Shown here: in pieces, positions 10,263-17,714 of the stretch
How the letters are laid out: every line of letters starts with the position of its first letter
Numbering within the stretch: the first letter of the stretch is position 1
Origin: Hyphochytrium catenoides
Taxonomy: Eukaryota; Sar; Hyphochytriomycetes; Hyphochytriales; Hyphochytriaceae
Assembly: GCA_900088475.1 (NCBI GenBank)
Contig: FLMG01002636.1
Location: 1-17,714 of the forward strand
Direction: 5' to 3'
Length of the DNA: 17,714 nt
Notes under the pieces: model-generated
What the model was told of the DNA's origin: nothing
The model's input: only the letters and a program-made list of their open reading frames with translations
Database searches by the model: none
Translations under genes and position numbers: made by a program

Positions 10263-12080
10263 ATGGCTACACTTTTCGACCATCTCTGTCTGGCATGGTT
10301 TATCATGAGTGTCGCCTCAGCCGCTGTGGTGGCTGTCATGTTCTATCTCCGAAGGAACATCTACCCGATCACGGCTGTGCCCATCATCTGGCCCCTTCTA
10401 ACACATCTGGGGGTTCCTCTCTCTGTCTATAGCTACCTATTCAAATTCGTCCATAAGTTCCTGGGTGATTCTTGTCATGGGCCGAATGCCATCTTCTTGA
10501 GCTCATTAGGGTACTTTCCCGCAGTTCCCGCGTTCGAAGTGCAACTGGTGCATCTCTGGTATGTCTATAACTTACAGACGGAACAAATCAAAGCAACTAC
10601 GGCTGCAGCTGCAGGCAGCAGGAAGCAGAGCTCTGACGATAAGAATGGCGAAGGTGGTCTGACTGCGCTCATCAGTACCGCGGCCCAAAAGAAGAGGAAC
10701 GGACTGTTCTACACATGGGGGATGTATGCAGTGATGTTCATATATACGATCCCCTGCCCTGTGACGACGGCCATGGACTACTACGCCAACAACATGGACG
10801 AGAAGACCTGCCAAGGCAAATCGAATGCAGCGGTGAGTGGCGGATGATGGAAGGCAGAAGAGCATAGAAATAGCAAAGGCTGAGCTCGTGCCTCAGCATC
10901 AGCAATAGCACCTGCTTTTCCCTTTCGTCAATTTCCTGCTGACCTCCGTTTTCCTTCGAATTCGTGCTATTATTATATGTTTGTCGGCCACTGATCAGAC
11001 TCAATAAGCCGCCGCACTTTCTCCTCCTCCACCACCTCGTTTCCTAGGTCTATAGCCAAATTCTCATACCGTTATTTGGATGTACTCTTATCCTGTACAC
11101 TGCCTATCTCATCCGCCACGTGGAGGAGGAATTCAAGCTGAAGCAGCAGTTCAAGCTATTGACTTCGATGGTGGTCTTTCTAGGACTCCCTTTCCGCATG
11201 GTAAACATCTTCATTGATGTGGAAGTGGTCGAGGATCTGGAAAGGGTGCTATTTGCATGCATCTACTTTGGCTATACGGTCATCTGCGGTTTTTACCCGC
11301 TCTATCTCACGTTCAGAGAGGAGAGTCGCCAGCAAGCCGCAAGAAAGAGCTCCAGAAAGGTCGGGTCGAGTCAGTCCGTTGGTGCTTGTCTTCTGAGTAT
11401 CAAGAACGTTTCGCAGCTCCGCATCCTAATAGGAGATGCGAGGAACGACGCTATTGTGTCTCAGTTCAGGGCCTATCTAGTGAAGGAGTTTTGCTGTAAG
11501 TAATCTCAGCAGCAGAGTAACGACCCTCCTCTCGTGTTCCCCCTATGACACCACCAGCTCCTCCCATTGCCGCTTCCATTTCTGATGATCGCCCTGCTTC
11601 CCTCTCTTACGTTACACTTTGTGTCTTCGCGTACTAGGTGAGAATATCCTTTTCGCACTGGCCGCATTGAGGTTTCGACAAGCGACAAGCAGGGCTGACA
11701 TGTTGAAGGTTGCCAAAGAGATTGGAGACACTTATCTTTTGCCCGCAGCCTCAGTAGAGATCAACATCAGTGCAAGTCTAAAGACAGAGATACAAAGCAA
11801 GCTTCGGAACATGCGACATGACGACATGGAAAAGGATTTCTTCGAAAAGGTGGAGATGCAGGTCTATCAGATGCTCTTGCACCCTTTCAATCGCTTTCTT
11901 CTGCGCGAAAGAATTGCGAGAGAGGCTGTAGCGCTGGACGCGGTCGAGGCAGTGGTTGGAGGTGGTGATGCACAAGACCGAACCGTGGTCAAGGATGCTC
12001 CCAAAAGAGGCAGCAACAACAGTCCAAGCATTCCCGAAACCCCCGCTGGCGCAAGTGTTAAGCAGGTCATGCCCATGTAA
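10263..12080 (+). CDS. 7TM receptor-like protein with C-terminal RGS domain, 3 exons
   Basis: Exons 10263-10832, 11048-11495 and 11638-12080 join in frame (donors GTGAGT and GTAAGT, acceptors CCTAG and ACTAG) to encode 486 residues. The ATG at 10263 has A at -3 and G at +4. Seven hydrophobic helices lie near residues 8-29, 34-62, 77-102, 146-165, 191-213, 227-247 and 258-277. A charged loop of about 40 residues separates helices 3 and 4. An RGS domain covers about 302-435. Its hallmark ENILF at 341-345 follows the second splice junction, and the late helix reads MLLHPFNRFLL. A polar tail rich in Ser, Pro and Ala ends the protein. RGS domains speed GTP hydrolysis by G-alpha, and 7TM-RGS proteins such as plant AtRGS1 do this at the plasma membrane. 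The ligand is not predictable. The gene lacks the GA/TC bias of the genes to its left. Confidence 0.88.
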
Positions 12081-14384
12081 TTTTTTATGACTATTTCTCA
12101 CTACTAGCCTCTTCTACTTCGACCCGCCTACAAATTGACCAGCTAGCAGGGACCGCATTATACTAATATGAGCCTTAGCTGCAGCCTCATCCTGCAGTTC
12201 TTCTGACCGTTTGTCCACGCTAACTCAATATTAGACTACTAGTTTCTGGGGGCCGCTTAACGTGCTGTCATCATCATCATGGGACATTTATTTAGTCGAA
12301 ACACTTTTCCTCGAGTCCTTGCTTGTCAAAGAAGAAACTAAGCTCTGTCGCAGTCGACTGGCAGTGGAAACAGAAAAGGCATAGGCAATCCTCTAAGAAG
12401 GACCTACCTGCCATCCTGCAACTTATATGAGGCTAGGCCTCGAAGCCTCTAGCGACCTGTGTGTGACTGGGAACTATATATTTGCACGTGAACAGGAGGT
12501 GAAATAAACACGAAGGGGGGGCGCAGCTATTGGAGTGATAAAAAAGAGTATTTGGCTGGACTACTTCTTATAGAAATCGCCGCGGTAGTGGAGCGGCTCT
12601 CACTCCTTCCGACTGACTGACTGACACCCGAACTCCGACTGTACTCTCTTCTCTTCCTCTGTCATTTTTCTTTCCATTTCACACTGTCTCTTAGCTGATA
12701 CATGACTTAGGCTAGCTACGCAAACAGACTAAAGGAGCGAGAAAGGAAGGAGACGTTCCTACCAAGATGACCACTTGGCAGGCCATGGCGGCAGTTGTGA
12801 CTTCGCTTCCCCTAACCTCATGATGGCCATACTACTTTCAAGAGCAGCAAAGACTGAGCTCGTACTTCGCCTTGCCCAAGGATTATGTATCGACACTCTA
12901 GATTCTATTCAAACACACTTCAACAGAGACTGAGCCGTAAGGAAAAGCACATCATATTAATAGAATGTAGTCTTCTCAAGTAGAATTTACCTCATTCAGT
13001 CCTATCATCATAAACTCTTTAGTTGTTTCTGTTGGACTTTCAACTCTCCAACGTGGAACTCCTGTCTCGTGTTAGTCTGTATGGGTCCAATGTCGTAATG
13101 AGAAGAAAAAAGCCCACTTATAAGCCCAACTGGGTTCCCACAATCTCATAAATATTAAATTGGCGTCGAACACTTTGCTTTTGAAACTACGGTGTCTGTG
13201 TAGAATATATGTATGGGATTCGGAGACAATCTTCAATGACTGCGTAATTTGTCAAAAAGATACTTGAATCACCTGCATCTGTTCGTTGTTTGATAGAACT
13301 TTTATCTCTACTCGTACGTCCTCCCTGCAATAACTCGTAATAACGAGTGAATTGCGATCCTTATTCTACTATTTTAGCGTTGCGTGACATGTCACCTCCA
13401 TCGTCAGCACTTATAGCTAATACAGAATGCCAGGTTGATGCGTCTCAGCTAATGTGAGAGTAGCACTACAACATGTTTTTGTTCTGATCCTGAGTTCAAT
13501 TCGAAGAAACCACGCGATGCGTCCCGGTTTTATAGTGATACGTCTTGCCTTTACAAATCCAATGTGTTCATGAAGGCCCTTCCATTTCTGCTCTCCTTTG
13601 AGCCCTTCTGGAAATACACCACAGAAACAAATACCCAGACCTGAAGAGAACCGCCAAAACAGTCAATAGCGAACATCTAAATAGTGATATTTTGATCACA
13701 CACCTACACACAGACAGACACACACAGACACGAAAAGATCCATTTGTGCTGAGCCCCTGTGGGTTAAATTGAGGTCGAGCTCGCAATTAGGTAGGCACAC
13801 CATCCCTACTCCTACGCCCTTGGTGCAGTTGTAGCGAGTGAATGGCGACACTTCACTATTTTCGGTTCTGCTTACTAACAGCCACATGAATAATTCATTT
13901 GTGCTGCACCTAGTAGGTTAAATTTGAGCTCGCCCTCGGGTTCGCAACTAAAGGTTTGTCCTCGGCTTATAATTAGAATGGGTACAGTAGTCTATAGCCT
14001 TGTAGGGGCCTATTGGCTATTGGGCTACGAATTCTGAATATTACTGAGCTCTATTCCTAATAGGAAGTAGCTGTTCCTCATTGGTATAAGCCATAGTTAA
14101 TTAGCATTAGTGCTCCACTTCTTTCTTACGCAGTAATATATCTGTTTCTACTTGAAGTTAGGGTTGTTACTTGGACAATTGGTCCGTTACATCTTGGTCC
14201 AATAAAGTACGACTCAGATAGTTCATACTTCATCATCTTCCTGGAGTCCCAAATGTTTGTAAGTAAGAGAGCTTGAGAGTCCTTACTAAGGAGCAAAAGA
14301 TGATCAACCTAAGCTCGCCAGTTTGTAATCCACATTGTGGTGTCTCAGACTCCACCAGATCATGTGGGCATGTTCGGTACTATC
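12081..14384. other. Gene-free, AT-richer interval with diverged repeats
   Basis: Downstream of the RGS gene there is no convincing coding sequence on either strand; stops are frequent in all frames. The first few hundred bases should hold the 3' UTR. An AATAAA at 12504-12509 is the only candidate polyadenylation signal I noticed, and it is far from the stop. A CA/GACA-rich patch lies at 13700-13732. The interval contains a diverged direct repeat (listed separately) and borders the mobile-element nest that starts near 14385, so it is probably old transposon debris that I cannot assign. Confidence 0.45.
13741..13945. repeat. Pair of diverged direct repeats, about 50 bp each
   Basis: Two units about 155 bp apart, starting near 13741 and 13897, share CATTTGTGCTG, then GGTTAAATT, then GAG and CTCGC-type words in the same order, with small indels. 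They may be remains of LTRs or of a tandem duplication. No coding content is visible. Confidence 0.5.
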
Positions 14385-14712
14385 CTTCCTGAGGGAGAAG
14401 GAAGGCTTGGGTCAGCGCAACGGGTAGTGCCTTAGTGAGAATATATCCTTGGACGGACAGTCAAGTGATGGTGCTTTTGTTGTCTTGGGATGCTTCTACA
14501 GCTCCTGCTTAGCTCCTGCTTGCGGGTAATTGATTTCAGTCAAGAAAAAGGTTATATGTTCTGCATGCTTTGATCCTGTCCACAGAGAGATGCACTCAGC
14601 TTCTGTTGTCGAAGATGATATAATGTCTTGCTTTTTGCATTTCCAAGCGAAAGCAGGGGTGGCAAGAGTCATAAATTACCCAGTGACCGACTTACGACTG
14701 AACGTGTCATTA

Positions 14713-15140
14713 GGCCCGTTCTTATCGACTGCCCCAAAACTGAGGCATGACGCATTTGGGGCAGTCCAGATGGTGCCCCAACGCGATTTGGGGTGGTACG
14801 ATAAGAGTAAATTTGGGGCATGGGGCAGTGGGGCAGTCCCTGAATCAGAGGAAGATCAAGGTGGTAATAATCACACTGGAAAGGGGTTGAACTGAAGAAA
14901 ATGTGATCTGACTTCTCCGTAGGAGTACTACCCGAAGTAGTTCAGCAAAGATCAAAAGTTCAAAAATTTAGTAACTACTGGGGCCAACAAAACCTTCTGA
15001 CTGCCCCACGGCAGTGCTCCGTGCCGCAATTGGTACCGCCCCGATCAGGTGCAATCGGGGCCGGGTATTTTTGGGGCAGCGGGAGAACCGGTAACCTACA
15101 ATTTTGCCCCAAACTTCAGTGCGGTCAATAAGAACGACCC
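14713..15140. mobile_element. PIF/Harbinger-like (Tourist-type) MITE, 428 bp
   Basis: The left end GGCCCGTTCTTATCGACTGC and the reverse complement of the right end, GGGTCGTTCTTATTGACCGC, match at 16 of 20 positions, forming terminal inverted repeats. The trinucleotide TTA flanks both sides (14710-14712 and 15141-15143). A TTA target duplication and GG-initial inverted repeats are hallmarks of PIF/Harbinger elements. The element encodes no transposase. It interrupts the copia RNase H between DADWA and DTFSRKS, and removing the element plus one TTA restores the frame. The interior is rich in TGGGGCA/TGCCCCA words in both orientations. Confidence 0.85.
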
Positions 15141-15805
15141 TTAGCCCAGTCAGCATCGCCAAAGAGCTTGAGGTTGTGACCGTCACTCCCCCGGAGACAT
15201 AGTGCGTAGCTGCTAGTGTCCTTCAAGTATCGAAAGATTCTCTTGACCGCTTTCCAGCGGACATTCCGGAAGTTGGCCATATGTTGACTTACTGACTGTA
15301 CTGGGTAGACCATGACTGGTCGAGTCGCAATCGTGACGTGTAGTAGTGCTCTAACAGCATTGCGGTACGGAATTTGTAATAACTCCTGCTCCTCGGCCGG
15401 ACTCAACGCTGGGAGCTCGCACGCCGTGGGAGGATGCTCCCCTGCCACAGCTGGGTTGCTAATTGGGTTGGTTTCCTCCATACGAAATTTCTTCAGTATG
15501 TCTTGGATATATCTCGTTTGTCTAAGGTATATCATCTTGTGTTTTGGTCGGTCTCTAAGAACTTCAACCCCAAGGAAAAGTTTCAGTTCTCCCATGTCCG
15601 TGACATCGAAGCGATTCCCGAGCAGTTGCTTAAGCAAATATCAGCGTGTCGGCAACGAAGGCGGAGATGATTGTTGGTTTGGAACCATCGTTGGAATTGC
15701 GAATATAGATGGCTCGCAGAGACCGGGTTCAAACCATGATCACGCAGATATCCGTCGAGGACTTTACTCCATCGCCGGGGACTTTGTTTGAGACCATAGA
15801 TACTC

Positions 15806-16168
15806 TGTTGAGTACTACTATGTTCGTTGTCAGTAGTACAGTAGTCACTCTCTATACACACCTAGCTCTCAGGGACATGCATAGACGTCACGGGTACAGC
15901 TGCGTTATGGGAAAGAGAGGTGTGAGAAGAGTTCCATGAACTCTTTCTAGTAAACGCCGGAGCAGCACAGGAGAGAGAGATAATGAGGGAAGCTGGGACG
16001 AGCAGGGATCTTGAGAGCAGACAAGACCGACGGAGCTCATAATTCATTGACATTCAGAGAAATCTCAATCATATATTACTACCCAGTCCCTTTGTTATCA
16101 TTTTATCTAGATTGTGCTCATACAGAAGCGTCAGGCATTGCCACCCAGCGCTGTAAACTTCATCATCA
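15806..16168 (+). mobile_element. Solo LTR of a copia element, 363 bp, inserted in the RT remnant
   Basis: The element starts TGTTGAGTACTAC and ends TTCATCATCA, the usual TG...CA LTR limits. It is flanked by TACTC (15801-15805) and TACCC (16169-16173), a 5-bp target duplication with one later change. It splits the minus-strand RT between CKLKR and SIYGLKQ, and removing it with one copy of the duplication rejoins the frame. It has no internal region, so it is a solo LTR left by recombination. The first 100 bp resemble the minus-strand LTR at 16551-16824, including a shared CACTCTCTATACACACCTAG, so both are one family. It is younger than the element it hit. Confidence 0.85.
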
Positions 16169-16550
16169 TACCCCGCTTTAGCTTGCAGACCATGCTCTTC
16201 TTCTCTCCGGGTTGCTCTAAGCCGGGATGCTGACGCATATATATCGTCTCTTCCAGATCGCCATGGAGAAATGCTGTTTTGATGTCAACGTGATGGATCT
16301 CGAAATCATATGTGGCTGCCAATGAGAGAAGGCATCGCACTGACTCATAACTGAGGTTCTCCTCCGGGGGTTAACACTTGGCGGTCTAATCTACTTTGGA
16401 TCGAATCTACCGGGGGTAGTGTATCCAGTGTAGATTTCTCACTTGTGGAAGACCAGAGTGTGATTTGCATGTGAAGGTAGGATCGCTTCTTCATCTTCGG
16501 TGTCGAATTCCGTATGATGAAATTCAGCAGAGGTAGATGTTGATGACGTC

Positions 16551-16824
16551 TGAAGCTCTGTCTAAATGAACGATAACAATGGGACTTGATGATAACTATT
16601 TGTGGATTGACTCAATGAATTCTCTCTTGATGCTCTCCTGAACAATCTGCGCCTCGTTCCATCCTCATCCTAACAAAGTCCTTTTCCTCAAAAGAAGAGG
16701 TCGGGGAATTCTCCTCACATGTCTCTTTACCCATAACACAGTTTATACCGGTAACGACTATGCCTCTGAGAGCTAGGTGTGTATAGAGAGTGATTACTGA
16801 CAACGAGCATTGCATCACTCAACA
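16551..16824 (-). mobile_element. 3' LTR of the second copia remnant
   Basis: Read on the minus strand it begins TGTTGAGTGATGCAATG directly after a purine run (GGGGAG), as a 3' LTR follows its polypurine tract. The first 100 bp match the solo LTR at 15806, with conserved TCACTCTCTATACACACCTA. The 3' limit near 16551 is uncertain: similarity to the solo LTR fades around TTGTTATCGTTCATTTAGA, and the older copia linker frame begins close by. An end at 16515 (TTTCATCA) is an alternative. Open frames across it are fortuitous. Confidence 0.7.
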
Positions 16825-16830
16825 CTCCCC

Positions 16831-17098
16831 TGTTGAGAACTGTGATATGCTCGCAGTTGTACTGCGCTGTAACAATGATGGTGCAGGTCGAAGGGGCTAA
16901 CGGTCAGTCCCGGTAGATGTAAAACAGATAGGTTTACTATGAAATAGGGCATGTGGTGTAATATCCTAGTGGTAGCACGCCTCCTGATCACCTAGAGGTC
17001 CGTGGTTCGAATCCCGGCTTGTCCATTCATTTACTTGTAAACATCTGTCCAAACCCTACCCATAAAGAGAGCTCGCTGCTCTATTAGAAATTGCAACA
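16831..17098 (+). mobile_element. 268-bp LTR-like insertion carrying a tRNA-like sequence
   Basis: The ends TGTTGAGAACTG and TTGCAACA form a TGTTG...CAACA terminal inverted repeat of LTR type. The flanks are CTCCCC (16825-16830) and TTCCCC (17099-17104), a 5-6-bp target duplication with at most one change. Removing the insertion restores an intact polypurine tract abutting the minus-strand LTR at 16824, so it is a secondary insertion. Its start shares TGTTGAG plus a nearby ATGCTCG with the other two LTRs here, suggesting plus orientation and a related family. There is no coding capacity. It contains the tRNA-like region at 16947-17025. An alternative is a SINE-like element, but there is no A-rich tail and the ends favour a solo LTR. 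Confidence 0.65.
16947..17025 (+). ncRNA. Degenerate tRNA-like sequence (Pol III B box), probably tRNA-derived
   Basis: GGTTCGAATCC at 17004-17014 is a perfect B box and T-loop. GGGCATG (16947-16953) pairs with CTTGTCC (17018-17024) at six of seven positions, counting one G-T, with A as discriminator. GTGT pairs with GCAC as the D stem. Departures from a working tRNA are a 15-nt D loop, a T stem with two mismatches and an anticodon arm that closes only as GCCTC/GAGGT around an 11-nt loop. No anticodon can be assigned. It lies inside the LTR-like insertion, so I read it as a tRNA-derived promoter-like module or pseudo-tRNA, not a cellular tRNA gene. Confidence 0.5.
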
Positions 17099-17164
17099 TT
17101 CCCCGCATACCTAGCTTCTCTGAATTGTCAGTAGTGGTGGCGGTCCTCATACTGTCCTCTCACT

Positions 17165-17714
17165 CACGCTCTCCCCCAAGACGAAGCTAGGTAGGCTGTA
17201 GTAGCAATAAGAGTACCGGTATCAGAAGGACAGACCCCAAGAAGAGGCCGCAGCGTGCGAAAGAGAGGAGTCGCTAAGGGCTTCGTGAGACAATCTGCGA
17301 CCATGGCTGCAGAGGGAGTATAAACCAGCTTAATGCTCCCATGGGCTACCTTCTCTTGCAGGACACAGTGCTTGACATCCAGTGTCTTTGACTTTGGTCG
17401 AGGAGAAGAGCAGGACACAGTGTTAGTGCGACGCGGGCCCATCTATTAGTTGGGGTTTTGGATCTTCGACTGGAGCTGGAGTCGCGTCGTGGGCTTCATT
17501 TAGTATCTCAAAGAGTATGTCGACATCCTCGGGTGGAGGTGATGTTTCGACGTATCCGTTCTGGTTCTCGTTGAATGCGACATCACGCCTTTCAATGATT
17601 CTCTTTGTCTCTGGATCATATAAGCGATACGCTTTTGAATGACTGCGTAACCCACGAAGACACTGTTATAATGTATGGGATTTGAAGACACTCTTATTTA
17701 GGTTATGTGGTCTA
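17165..17714 (-). pseudogene. Second Ty1/copia remnant: integrase end joined to RNase H end
   Basis: Entering from the right edge on the minus strand, FVGY and then (after a frameshift near 17640) YRLYDPETKRIIERRDV mark the C-terminal part of a copia integrase. An acidic Pro-rich linker (TSPPPEDVDILFE) runs to about 17445. The next recognisable motif is already the end of RNase H, KSKTLDVKHCVLQEKV, then LVYTPSAAMVADCLTKPL and LLGVCPS, which ends near 17170. Nearly all of RT and the RNase H core are therefore deleted. The 3' untranslated part leads to the polypurine tract at about 17099-17106, now separated from its LTR (16824) by the 268-bp insertion. The 5' part lies outside the window. Confidence 0.85.

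Larger units (their letters stand above)
14385..16550 (-). pseudogene. Decayed Ty1/copia polyprotein remnant (RT-RNase H), twice interrupted
   Basis: Read on the minus strand, it begins with an acidic linker (DTEDEEAILPS near 16500) and then a copia RT with FEIHHVDIKTAFLHGDLEE at about 16250-16310. After the solo LTR at 15806-16168 it continues with SIYGLKQSPRRWSKVLDGY, then the RT thumb (FDVTDMGELKLFLG), RNase H (FRYLKDTSSYALCL, DADWA) and, beyond the MITE at 14713-15140, RKSVTG and SSSTTEAEC. LTKALPVAL near 14430 is the end. The catalytic YVDD box reads FVAD near 15660, losing one of the two active-site aspartates. A stop and frameshift follow at once, and other stops and a deletion before LTKALP confirm a dead copy. 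Gag, protease and integrase core are absent. An 11-bp duplication (AGCTCCTGCTT twice) sits at 14500-14521. Confidence 0.88.

Noticed and set aside
13210-13250. Possible integrase fragment sharing ATGTATGGGATT and AATGACTGCGTAA with 17625-17690
   Set aside because: The two words are in different order and spacing from the integrase copy and no frame supports them; matches this short can occur by chance in 17 kb.
13440-13515. tRNA-like stretch with GAGTTCAATTC
   Set aside because: The B box is imperfect and no acceptor or anticodon stem forms.
13568-13887. Minus-strand Cys/Val-rich open frames
   Set aside because: They translate a CA/GACA-rich patch and diverged repeats, with no conserved motif.
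14530-14895. Plus-strand 121-codon open frame
   Set aside because: It runs antisense through the copia RNase H remnant and into the MITE, so it is a chimera of unrelated mobile DNA.
16947-17025. Functional tRNA gene
   Set aside because: The anticodon arm, T stem and D loop do not form a standard cloverleaf, and the sequence lies within an inserted LTR-like element.

Overview
The window looks like nuclear DNA from a unicellular eukaryote. One gene is split by many GT-AG introns, another is a 7TM receptor fused to an RGS domain, and the right end holds decayed Ty1/copia retrotransposons, LTRs and a PIF/Harbinger-like MITE. I cannot place the organism. A free-living alga or protist (for example an alveolate or stramenopile) would fit, but that is a guess from gene content.

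Left part (1-7944): two divergently arranged genes lie in DNA dominated by (GA)n/(TC)n low complexity. On the minus strand (41-4607, running off the left edge) I could resolve 11 exons of a six-blade Kelch protein that leads into a BTB/POZ domain, the order seen in LZTR1-like proteins. Its introns are TC-rich in the sense direction, and one carries a 60-bp minisatellite. On the plus strand (5707-7944) is an apparently intronless 745-residue protein with an N-terminal signal peptide, a TPR-like helical body and one C-terminal transmembrane segment. The 1.1 kb between them is GA/TC-rich and presumably holds both promoters.

Middle (7945-14384): the GA/TC low complexity stops abruptly. A 2.3-kb stretch without a recognisable gene precedes a three-exon gene (10263-12080) for a 486-residue protein with seven predicted membrane helices and a C-terminal RGS domain. 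This is the AtRGS1-type architecture that accelerates GTP hydrolysis by G-alpha at the membrane. About 2.3 kb of AT-richer, gene-free DNA with diverged repeats follows.

Right end (about 14385-17714): a nest of mobile DNA. An old minus-strand copia polyprotein remnant (RT-RNase H) is broken by a plus-strand 363-bp solo LTR inside the RT (TSD TACTC/TACCC) and by a 428-bp MITE inside RNase H (TSD TTA). In both cases taking out the insertion rejoins the reading frame. A second minus-strand copia remnant (integrase end, then RNase H end) runs to a polypurine tract and its 3' LTR. That polypurine tract is itself split by a 268-bp LTR-like insertion with TGTTG...CAACA ends, and this insertion contains a degenerate tRNA-like sequence with a perfect Pol III B box. 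This LTR-with-tRNA element is the most unusual item in the window.
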